Source of the DNA: CAZCDS01 sp964497585
Lineage (GTDB): Bacteria; Desulfobacterota; Desulfomonilia; Desulfomonilales; Desulfomonilaceae
Assembly: GCA_964497585.1 (NCBI GenBank)
Contig: CAZCDS010000012.1
Location: forward strand, 1 to 64,000
Direction of reading: 5' to 3'
DNA: 64,000 nt
In this document: piece by piece, positions 27,248 to 34,110 of the stretch
Layout: the number at the start of each line of letters is the position of its first letter
Position numbering within the stretch: position 1 is the first letter of the stretch
Position numbers and translations under genes: made by a program
Notes under the pieces: model-generated
What the model was told of the DNA's origin: nothing
Database searches by the model: none
The model's input: only the letters and a program-made list of their open reading frames with translations

Positions 27248-27541
27248 GTGGAAAGGGAACGGGTGTTTTACGCAAATGGGTTCGGCATTAGTTTCCACGG
27301 GCAGGAAGCGGTATTGATTTTCAAGTTACGCGCACTTGAAGACGTGGTTGCCGCTGAACAGGCTAAGAGAAAAGGCGAGGATGCGCCAGAGATTCAAGAA
27401 ATGGAAGTGGCAAGAGTCCATGTGCCACGCGGTCTAGCAGAGTTCATGATGACGGAATTGGCCAACACCTTTAAGAAACATTTGGAGGAACGGGCCAAAC
27501 AAAAAGCTGCCACGCAAGGAGAGCCAGATGTCTCAACGTGA
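27248..27541 (+). CDS. Passenger protein of the IS element, DUF3467-like
   Basis: 97 residues from the GTG at 27248, with GGAGG five nt upstream; a further GTG at 27233 has no site. The pattern RVFYANGFGISFHGQEAVLIFKL, then VARVHVPRGLAEFMMTELANTFKKHLEE, resembles small DUF3467-type proteins, though I am not certain of the assignment. Cytoplasmic, function unknown. Its end overlaps the next gene by 14 bp. Confidence 0.65.
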   Translation: MERERVFYANGFGISFHGQEAVLIFKLRALEDVVAAEQAKRKGEDAPEIQEMEVARVHVPRGLAEFMMTELANTFKKHLEERAKQKAATQGEPDVST

Positions 27542-28097
27542 TAGTCTGTCCGAGACATTTAACCAAAGCTCTTTAGATGATGGCGGTATTAGAATTCTGG
27601 ATGATGGGGCAAAATGGCCGATCTTTGATGCAGAGTTTGATTTCTCAGCGCCGCAAAATTGGGCCGAACCTGAATCAGCCACAAGGGTTGAATCTTCTTC
27701 TTTTGAAGAAGCACCTGCTGACTGGTCGCACCTTGATGAACCAATCCCATTCGGGGCAGAGGAGTTTGACATGGATAATGTTGGATCAATTTTGGAAAAA
27801 CTCGACCATATCAGCTCTCAACACCAAGCTGAAGTTCATGCGATGGAAACACGGGTAGAAAACAAAATGTCCGATCTCAAGACTGCTTTCACGGAATTCC
27901 GGCGTGACACACGGGAAGACATAAAGGAAATCAAAGCCATCGCCGCGAGCCAGCAAGCAAATACTCAGAGTATCCAACGTTGGAACATTGGGCTTGTGGT
28001 TGCGGTCATACTTGGTGCCTTGGGCATCGGCCTGACCGTAATATACGGCTCGTGGTCAATTCTTGGTACGCTAAAAGCTTTTATTCCAAAAGGTTAG
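27528..28097 (+). CDS. Passenger tail-anchored coiled-coil protein
   Basis: 189 residues. The N-terminal 95 residues are acidic and low-complexity. A predicted coiled coil follows (about 85-145, ILEKLDHISSQHQAEVHAMETRVENKMSD and onward), then one membrane span (about 150-175, IGLVVAVILGALGIGLTVIYG). Probably a cytoplasm-facing tail-anchored membrane protein. It overlaps the preceding gene by 14 bp (translational coupling) and the convergent transposase gene by 17 bp. No homolog recognised; base composition is more AT-rich than its surroundings. Confidence 0.65.
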   Translation: MSQRDSLSETFNQSSLDDGGIRILDDGAKWPIFDAEFDFSAPQNWAEPESATRVESSSFEEAPADWSHLDEPIPFGAEEFDMDNVGSILEKLDHISSQHQAEVHAMETRVENKMSDLKTAFTEFRRDTREDIKEIKAIAASQQANTQSIQRWNIGLVVAVILGALGIGLTVIYGSWSILGTLKAFIPKG

Positions 28098-28914
28098 CGA
28101 TCTCTTCTAGTGTCCACACGTGATCAGTAACCCCCGCTTCCATGGCTGGAGTCACCCGCAAACTCTTGTGAATCCGTCCGAAGTTATAGTACATGAAATG
28201 CAGAGACACCGCGTGTGCCAAGTTCTCGACCTTCTTAGAGAAAGCGTTGGTTAGCCGGGTGAAGCGCCTCATGCTCATCCTCATGGTCAGATTCTGCCGT
28301 TCGGCATAGCTCGTGGAGACGTGGACAGGGTCGGGCTTGCCCGTGATGTTCTGCCGCTTGGTGCTAGTGATCCTGCCCGGGCTGTACCGCTTCTGTCCTT
28401 CCGGCTCTGGCCCGTATAGCTTAACTAGCATGGCATAGTCAATCTCGCAACCAAAGGCTCCCTCGACAGCCTGCAAATAAGCCCCGTACCCGTCCGTGGT
28501 GAGCTGCACGCGGCCTCTCAGCCGGGATGCGAGGTCTTCCATGAATACCAAAGCAGTCTCAGGAGTGCGGTCACCAACAAGCCAAGCCACCGCCAATTTG
28601 GTGTCCGCACAGATCGCCGTCCAGGTCCACGTGTCGCCATAACCAAACTGACCCTTTTTCTCGTCCGGGACATTCTTCTCTTTGGCGTAGCAGAAAGCCC
28701 AAATCTCATCGCATTGGACGCGCTCGCAAGGAAGGTCCCTGAGCACCTTGTTCTGATACTCAGCGCAGGCGCTCCCAACGTCAACCAAGAGCTTTGTGAC
28801 AGTGTTCTTGGAAACGCCTGTCATGCGAACAGTGGCCCGGATCGAGTTGCCCTCGACTAAGCAACTCAGCACTTGTGCCCTCTTGTGAAGCGGTAATCTA
28901 TTCATAGTGACCAT
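28081..28914 (-). CDS. IS1-family DDE transposase
   Basis: 277 residues from the ATG at 28914 (or 274 from 28905); neither has a strong ribosome site. Residues about 10-45 are a helix-turn-helix (GNSIRATVRMTGVSKNTVTKLL). The catalytic triad fits D69 (VQCDEIW), D141 (LTTDGYGAY) and E205 (SYAERQNLTMR), with the RF-RLTNAFSK motif after the Glu as in IS1 InsB. Unlike IS1 it is a single frame, needing no ribosomal frameshift. It would mobilise the 2.7-kb element around it. Confidence 0.92.
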   Translation of the reverse strand: MVTMNRLPLHKRAQVLSCLVEGNSIRATVRMTGVSKNTVTKLLVDVGSACAEYQNKVLRDLPCERVQCDEIWAFCYAKEKNVPDEKKGQFGYGDTWTWTAICADTKLAVAWLVGDRTPETALVFMEDLASRLRGRVQLTTDGYGAYLQAVEGAFGCEIDYAMLVKLYGPEPEGQKRYSPGRITSTKRQNITGKPDPVHVSTSYAERQNLTMRMSMRRFTRLTNAFSKKVENLAHAVSLHFMYYNFGRIHKSLRVTPAMEAGVTDHVWTLEEIANLLE

Positions 28915-29062
28915 TATGCTTGACCGGTTAAGAAATGTCAAGTACTTTTTTGCATTTTTGTCTTGTTTTTTGCGCCTAATCTTGACACGCGCGCGCGTGT
29001 GTCGTACGCTTGAACGCACTAAGGGCTACTACCCGACAAGAGCGTCGGGGGCCCGTCGGACA

Positions 29063-29135
29063 TGGTGGAGCGCCGGGGCATCGAACCCCGCAGAACCGGG
29101 TGCAAACCCCGGACTGGTCCCCTGTAACGCGCCCC
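29063..29135 (-). tRNA. tRNA-like gene with short D arm, anticodon uncertain
   Basis: 73 nt ending in encoded CCA. The acceptor stem GGGGCGC / GCGCTCC (one G-U), anticodon stem CCGGG / CCCGG and T stem CGGGG / CCCCG around TTCGATG all pair fully. The D region is only 16 nt and does not form a canonical arm. The loop GTTTGCA would give anticodon TTG (Gln), but G32 and C37 are atypical. It lies 7 nt after the tRNA-Leu on the same strand inside the element. Either a divergent passenger tRNA or a decaying copy. Confidence 0.5.
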
Positions 29136-29142
29136 ACTCTGT

Positions 29143-29236
29143 TGGAGGCGGGGGCGGGATTTGAACCCGCGGACGATGTTGCAGCACCGTCTTCCGAGCC
29201 TAAATCGGACGCTTTAGGCCACTCAGCCACCCCGCC
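29143..29236 (-). tRNA. tRNA-Leu(UAG), passenger of the IS element
   Basis: 94 nt with encoded CCA. Acceptor GGCGGGG / CCCCGCC, anticodon stem TCCGA / TCGGA around loop TTTAGGC (anticodon TAG), long variable arm as in class II tRNAs, and T arm GCGGG-TTCAAAT-CCCGC. All stems pair perfectly, so it should be functional. Confidence 0.93.
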
Positions 29237-29458
29237 GAGCTTTTCATGGGCGACACCCGCTATGCGGTGTCGCCTCTCGCTTTCCTTGCACCAAACAAGT
29301 TCACAAAAACTTCTGTGCCAAGACCCGGGCTGCATACACCCGTGACCATCACATTTTCAAGAGGAAAAACTCGCGTAATTTCGCGAGCATAGCGTTCTAC
29401 TGTTGTGAAGCGGGGTTCTGAGTACTGCTCAGTGCATTCGTGGGTAAAAATTGGCTTG

Positions 29459-29755
29459 CTATTCTTGTGGGGTTTGGTCAGGTGGGTTTTCTTCGCTGTC
29501 TTTGCGTGCCCAGCGTGCCTTTGCGGCTTTGCGCGCTATCTCGGATCGCTGCTCGGGAGTGAGTTTCCGGGCGCGGGCCCTACCACCCTTCAGGCCACCA
29601 AGACGGCCCAATGCGACAGCGGCAGGGTTCTTCTCCGGTTCGTCGGGGGGCGGGGGGACTGGTCGGTCTTCGGGTGTGGCATCCTCCAGGATGCTGAAGG
29701 CTAGCCGGTTTAGGTCACGTGGCCGCTTTTTCTTCTTTGATTCTTGTGCGCTCAT
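29459..29755 (-). CDS. Small basic KGG-type passenger protein
   Basis: 98 residues. Lys/Arg-rich ends flank a Pro/Glu stretch and the motif GRLGGLKGGRARARKLTPEQRSEIARKAAKARW, a small basic helix-loop unit seen in many short bacterial proteins of unknown, perhaps nucleic-acid-binding, role. It lies at the right end of the element, 26 bp inside the inverted repeat, on the same strand as the tRNAs and transposase. No ribosome site seen. Confidence 0.65.
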   Translation of the reverse strand: MSAQESKKKKRPRDLNRLAFSILEDATPEDRPVPPPPDEPEKNPAAVALGRLGGLKGGRARARKLTPEQRSEIARKAAKARWARKDSEENPPDQTPQE

Positions 29756-29780
29756 GCAGGAGATTATGACACGGGCGCAG

Positions 29781-29822
29781 TCGCTTGTCTAGGGGGAGAA
29801 GATTTCAAACTGACCCACTACC
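29781..29822 (-). repeat. Right terminal inverted repeat
   Basis: Reverse complement of the left end (27111-27151), about 39 of 42 columns identical; followed directly by the second copy of CCGTCGTC. Confidence 0.93.
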
Positions 29823-29837
29823 CCGTCGTCGCGGTAC

Positions 29838-29866
29838 TTGACAACACGGCGTGGAGTCTGTAAATT
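29838..29866 (+). promoter_or_regulatory. Promoter of tRNA-Lys
   Basis: TTGACA (29838-29843), 17 nt, TAAATT (29861-29866), ending 13 bp before the tRNA. The IS right end stops 15 bp upstream of the -35, so the core promoter is intact but its upstream region was replaced by the element. Confidence 0.7.
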
Positions 29867-29879
29867 TAGCTTTCCCCAT

Positions 29880-29955
29880 GGGCCGCTAGCTCAATTGGTA
29901 GAGCAACTGACTCTTAATCAGTAGGTTCGGGGTTCGAGACCCTGGCGGCCCACCA
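29880..29955 (+). tRNA. tRNA-Lys(CUU)
   Basis: 76 nt with encoded CCA. Acceptor GGGCCGC / GCGGCCC, D arm GCTCAATTGGTAGAGC, anticodon stem ACTGA / TCAGT around CTCTTAA (anticodon CTT), T loop TTCGAGA. Canonical cloverleaf. Confidence 0.96.
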
Positions 29956-30522
29956 ATGATATCAAATACTTATACATCCTCTCGTCGACGCAATTCCAGT
30001 CAGGGATAACTCAGGGAGAACCAGAGCGCGGAATTTCCTTCATTCGAATCCCGATGTTCGTCATACGGCGTTCTCCCGGACGGCCACAGGCCTTTGCAAA
30101 GGTTGTCTTGTCTACACAACTAATAGATTGCTTCGACAGGTCTCCTCACAGGGTCGCGGTGTGCCGATGTATGCGGGAGAGAACGTGTTTTTCCGGGTGT
30201 GGAGACACACAGGTGGGACCCGCTCAGGGGCTTGGAGCGTGGTGTAATTCGATGGGAAAGTCGCCGGTCACCTCATCGAGACCGTGATGGACTGGGGACA
30301 GGTTTAACGGATGGTCCACAGAGTTGTAGCAGAAGCTCTCCGCTCGAATCACCCCCCTCATCTCCGGGGTTCCTCCCCCTCATATCGGCGCCCGGCCCGG
30401 ACCTCGATCGGGAGGCGGCTGGGGTAACGACGTCGGCCCAATTGACACGGGCATTTCGACACACATCCATGTGCGTTCTTGATATGCATGGTGGCAATGA
30501 CGTGATGAGGTGCGCCAGTCAA
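29956..30522. other. Intergenic region after tRNA-Lys
   Basis: About 570 bp with no supportable gene; open frames here lack signatures and ribosome sites. No attachment-site copy of the tRNA 3' end was noticed. Confidence 0.45.
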
Positions 30523-31527
30523 CTACGGGGCCCGTAAGAACTCCGCATCGGATTCCGGCAGGGAGGGGTTGATGCTTATGCCCGAGCCGATCTCAAAACC
30601 GGCCCTCGTCGTGAGACGCGGGAGAATCTGTACATACCAGTGTAAGTGAGGTGCTCCCGATTTGTGTCTCGACGCGGTGTTGATCACGTAGTTGTAATCG
30701 GGATCGTTTAGTTTGGCGTGAAGGATCGTGAGAACTCGGTGCAGAGCGTCGGCGAGGTCTTCCTTTTCGTTGTCGGAAATGTCCCCGAAGTTGGCTTGAT
30801 GGGCTTTGGGAATCACCCAAACTTCGAACGGCACATCCGCGGCGTAGGGGATAAATGTGAGAAAGTAGTCGTTCTCATAGATGGTCCTTCGGGCATCGCG
30901 CATCTCGAAGTTGATCATGTCACAGTGTACACAGCGTCCCCATCTATCATAGTACTGTTCAGCAGCGTCCTCTCGCCAACGGATGTAGGAGGGTACCCAG
31001 TTCACCCCAATCAGTTGAGAATGGGGATGGATGAGGGACGTGCCGGCCTTCGGACCGTGGTTCCGAAAGATGACGACCATCGTGGAGGGCGTGTCCTTTA
31101 AGATTGCCGTGTACCGTCGGTGATATGTCTCGACGATCGGAAGTACCGACTTTGCATCCATTGCCGCCATCTGCTCATTGTGTTTGGGACTCTCGATGAT
31201 CACTTCATGGCGCCCGACACCTTTCATGGACAGATAGATCCCCTCCTGCAATCTGTGCGCGTCACCTCCGGTGGTCATTGCGGGGAACTTATTGGGAACC
31301 ACCCGTGTTCGCCAATGCTGTCCGTCGATACCAGGGGCCTCTTCAATGATTGGAGTGAGGTGCTCTTCGTTGCCCGGGCAGAATGGGCAATCGGCGTCAT
31401 ATAGAGCAAGCGCCTCTCCTCTGCTCTGTGCTTTCCGAACAAAGTCGTGAGGTCTCTTTCCGCGAGCTGGGGCAAAGATGACCCATTGATTCGTAGTGAG
31501 GTTTTGTCTGATCTCTCTGTCCTTCAT
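30523..31527 (-). CDS. galT: Galactose-1-phosphate uridylyltransferase
   Basis: 334 residues from the ATG at 31527. HIT-superfamily enzyme: zinc ligands in CPFCPGNEEH (47-56), the catalytic nucleophile in HPHSQ (167-171), and N-terminal QNLTTNQWVIFAPARGKRP. It swaps UMP between UDP-glucose and galactose 1-phosphate (Leloir pathway) or uses a related sugar phosphate. It follows the TreT-like glycosyltransferase gene by 62 bp, so the pair links nucleotide-sugar and trehalose or glucan metabolism. Confidence 0.92.
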   Translation of the reverse strand: MKDREIRQNLTTNQWVIFAPARGKRPHDFVRKAQSRGEALALYDADCPFCPGNEEHLTPIIEEAPGIDGQHWRTRVVPNKFPAMTTGGDAHRLQEGIYLSMKGVGRHEVIIESPKHNEQMAAMDAKSVLPIVETYHRRYTAILKDTPSTMVVIFRNHGPKAGTSLIHPHSQLIGVNWVPSYIRWREDAAEQYYDRWGRCVHCDMINFEMRDARRTIYENDYFLTFIPYAADVPFEVWVIPKAHQANFGDISDNEKEDLADALHRVLTILHAKLNDPDYNYVINTASRHKSGAPHLHWYVQILPRLTTRAGFEIGSGISINPSLPESDAEFLRAP

Positions 31528-31589
31528 CGGTGTTCCCCCGAGACTGTGGTGTGTTCCTGAAATTCTTGCTCCTCCGGCTTTGCATGGCA

Positions 31590-32816
31590 TCAATTCGGAC
31601 TGAAACGATAGATGGTTTCAAAAGAATTGAACAGATCGAGATAATCTTCCAAATAGCGACTCATCAGGAAGCGTTCTCTTGCAGTCCGTTTCGCCGCGTT
31701 CCCAAGGCGCCGTCTGAGATCCGGGTCCTTGAGAAGTCCGACGATGCGGTCTGCAGCCTCGTCCACTGAAGAGACCAGAAAACCGTTGACGCCGTCTTCG
31801 ATCTGGTGCCGGATGCCGCCCACATCACCGCCTATGACGGGAGCCCCTTTCCACATGGCTTCCGTCACCGTCAATCCGAATCCTTCTCGCACGGATTTCT
31901 GGAGGATGACTGCCGCCCGGCGCTGGAGCGCATTGACCAAGGCACAGTCTTGCACACTCTTGATAATGATCCGCTCATCCCGCGCCTCGAGGAGAGATTC
32001 GTATACCTCAGGTCCCTCTGGGTCGTCGGTGGCAACATTCCCGAGAAGCACGAGGGTTGCATCGACCTTTCGACGGGCTTTCTTGAACGCCTCGATGACC
32101 CCTCTCGGATCTTTCCATTTGTCAAATCGGGAGATCTGGACGACCAGAGGGAGGTCGGTCGGAATACGGTATCGATCCAAGCGTTCATCGATTTCATTGT
32201 CGTCCAATTCTCGATTGGTGACGCTGAACGGATCAATAGCCGGCATGATAAAGACCTGGGGCGTTTCCAGTTTCTGGCCGTATTCTTCGATGCTCAGCAC
32301 AATGGCGTCGTACTTCTCTACCGTGGGACGCAGGTACTCCCAGAGCTGCTTATCCGGGCCTGACATGTCCACATGACATCGCCATATCCAGGGTCCCTTC
32401 TTTCGGTAATGGTTGATCATCATGAGCGGCTGGGGATCGTGAATCACCACCAGATCGTGTTCAAGGTGGTTCCTCAACGCGTTCTGGCTGATTACGTGCT
32501 CAAAAATGTCCTTCTTCCGGTCCGTGATATTGATCTTCCCGCCCTGAAGCCCGTTGTGGATCTTCTTGGTAATACTGAAAAAATCAGGAGAGCCCTGGAT
32601 AACCCGCCACCCTGTCTTGATCCCCACGCCGTTCATCAGAAGCGTCAAGCAGCCGAGCAATCCCGCAACACCTCCACCATAGTACGTGGAATTCACATGG
32701 GCCACATGCTTGTCTTTGAGTCTTGCGGCTTTGCCCAGTATGCGTTCAACAGCTTGCGCTCCAATGTATGTTTCGTACTCTTCGAATTGCACGAGGTGCT
32801 CACCATTTACTGCCAT
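31590..32816 (-). CDS. Trehalose synthase-like glycosyltransferase (TreT, GT4)
   Basis: 408 residues from the ATG at 32816 (GAGG six nt upstream). GT-B fold: the N-terminal VNSTYYGGGVAGLLGCLTLLMNGVGI loop and HDPQPL are characteristic of TreT. The C-terminal half has VQISRFDKWKDPRGVIEAF, KSVREGFGLTVTEAMWKGAPVIGGDVGGI (E-x7-E donor motif) and a DYLDLF end. TreT joins NDP-glucose and glucose to trehalose. Consistent with an osmolyte role beside galT. Confidence 0.88.
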   Translation of the reverse strand: MAVNGEHLVQFEEYETYIGAQAVERILGKAARLKDKHVAHVNSTYYGGGVAGLLGCLTLLMNGVGIKTGWRVIQGSPDFFSITKKIHNGLQGGKINITDRKKDIFEHVISQNALRNHLEHDLVVIHDPQPLMMINHYRKKGPWIWRCHVDMSGPDKQLWEYLRPTVEKYDAIVLSIEEYGQKLETPQVFIMPAIDPFSVTNRELDDNEIDERLDRYRIPTDLPLVVQISRFDKWKDPRGVIEAFKKARRKVDATLVLLGNVATDDPEGPEVYESLLEARDERIIIKSVQDCALVNALQRRAAVILQKSVREGFGLTVTEAMWKGAPVIGGDVGGIRHQIEDGVNGFLVSSVDEAADRIVGLLKDPDLRRRLGNAAKRTARERFLMSRYLEDYLDLFNSFETIYRFSPN

Positions 32817-33170
32817 GCGAAACCTCTCTTGTCTGCAATTATGCCGCGGTCTTACCATTGTGGGCCTCTTGGCGCCGTCGAGGGATCCCAGGATGCCTCC
32901 GCTGACCCCGAAGAGGTCTCCGTGGGGTGTACCGCGCGAGCGCACGCAGGCAAAACCGTCGTCGCGTTGATGAAAACAGCCCTTTTGCACTCTTTCTCAG
33001 CCTAATTTACCCTTAGCAACTCCGTCAACCGTTTTTTGCCACCGTACTCGTGCCAAAGCTCGACGAATTCATTCAGCTCCTGATCACGGCTCTTGTCGTT
33101 CTCCATGGTCCCGACTCCCACTGTGGAGTTCAAACAGAATCCGGCAAGTGAACCTATGAGGGTCATATTT

Positions 33171-33207
33171 GAAAAACAAAGCCCCCACATGAAGATTCAT
33201 GGGGGGC
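33171..33207 (-). terminator. Intrinsic terminator ending the glycan locus
   Basis: On the minus strand GCCCCCCATGA-ATCT-TCATGtGGGGGC forms an 11-bp stem with one bulged base, followed by TTTGTTTTTC. It separates the surface-glycan operon from the TreT-like gene/galT pair. Confidence 0.75.
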
Positions 33208-33743
33208 ATTTGGCACGGATCAAGCAATTTACCATGCATTCAACGCGGAAGCTTATATGTCGGTTGTGAGCGCGTTTAATGGGGGATGAATGATCCGGAA
33301 AGAGTCCCGTTCCGCCGGTCAGTGAGTTACCACGCTAACAGATCGGCATCCATGCATTCATCCGCAGCCGAGGGCTGCGGCTCCTCACACACGTGAAAGA
33401 GAATAACGCTGTCTTTCCCCATCATCAAGGATGGATTCTCGCCGGCACATTCTCAGATCTTTGGTAGCCGATCGGGTGAGCCCACAGAATCATTTCAGAC
33501 ACATTAAGGCTCCAGGTTCGGATGTTTGATCTCCTATCGCTGGCAAGAATCGCGAGGGTGTCAGGGGCTCGTTTCGATTCGTCCTAAGACTGCTCGTCTA
33601 CAAGTGAAATGCCGTATCGTATGCCAACGAATCGAAACATCGGTGAAAGCAGGACTCGGGCGTATTCTGGTAGACCACGCGCTTCGTGCCCCGACAGGCG
33701 TTTCATGAGTCCCTGTCTCAGAGACTCTTCCCAAGGCCGCATC
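33208..33743. other. Non-coding stretch downstream of the glycan locus
   Basis: About 535 bp with no supportable gene; probably eroded remains of the locus end, bounded by the terminator and the nucleotidyltransferase remnant. Confidence 0.4.
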
Positions 33744-34073
33744 TCACAACGAAGCAGCAGGAATGACGAGCGGATTCCGATTATTAAATCGGACTGTGTC
33801 TTGAAACCTGGTGCTTCCGCTGGAAAAATTGACCGGAAAGTGACAAATGAGCGCGTTGGAGTTCACGACATAGGACGTGATCACTTCGGCCTTGGCACCA
33901 AGGGCCACAATGACGTCGTTGAACCCGAAATAGCCTTAGATCTTCATGATGTGGCACACTGCCGGTTTGCCTCCGATTTGGCAAATGGGCTTTGGTATAA
34001 CATTTCTATACTCCGGGAGCCTTGTCCCAGGCTTGCCGCCTCGGATGAGAATCTTCCTCTTCTCCTTTCCAAT
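33744..34073 (-). pseudogene. Remnant of a sugar-1-phosphate nucleotidyltransferase (RfbF type)
   Basis: On the minus strand the reading KILIRGGKPGTRLPEYRN, then IPKPICQIGGKPAVCHIMKI, is the N-terminal GGxGTRL...PKPM-IGGKP block of glucose-1-phosphate cytidylyl/thymidylyltransferases. A TAA follows where Tyr is expected. The same frame then continues GYFGFNDVIVALGAKAEVI, a Ser/Gly block FPVNFSSGS, and stops at IPAASL. About 100 codons remain of the usual ~255. The start codon is lost (GGAAAGGAG still precedes it) and the first Gly motif is changed. A dead gene. Confidence 0.8.
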
Positions 34074-34110
34074 AATGGAGGTGGACCGCTTGTCCCCGGA
34101 CGTGTCGCTG

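Larger units (their letters stand above)
27111..29822. mobile_element. IS1-type transporter element carrying tRNA genes
   Basis: 2712 bp bounded by inverted repeats of about 42 bp (27111-27151 and 29781-29822, about 39 of 42 positions identical) that start GGTAGTGGGTCAGTTTGAAA. It is flanked by the direct repeat CCGTCGTC at 27103-27110 and 29823-29830, an 8-bp target duplication as expected for IS1-family elements. Inside are a DDE transposase, three other ORFs, a tRNA-Leu(UAG) and a tRNA-like gene, so it is a transporter IS with passengers. Both ends and the duplication are intact, suggesting recent insertion; only one copy is in the window. Confidence 0.92.

Noticed and set aside
29010..29345. 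111-codon plus-strand frame in the IS element
   Set aside because: It is translated across the antisense of the two tRNA genes, a common false ORF type.
29063..29955. tRNA cluster as an attachment site for a larger island
   Set aside because: No direct repeat of a tRNA 3' end and no integrase gene were seen; the sharp inverted repeats and 8-bp duplication explain the element as an IS instead.
33002..33190. 62-residue minus-strand ORF (ending KKRLTELLRVN)
   Set aside because: Its 5' part overlaps the intrinsic terminator; only about 34 residues from an internal ATG at 33106 could be coding, too little to support.
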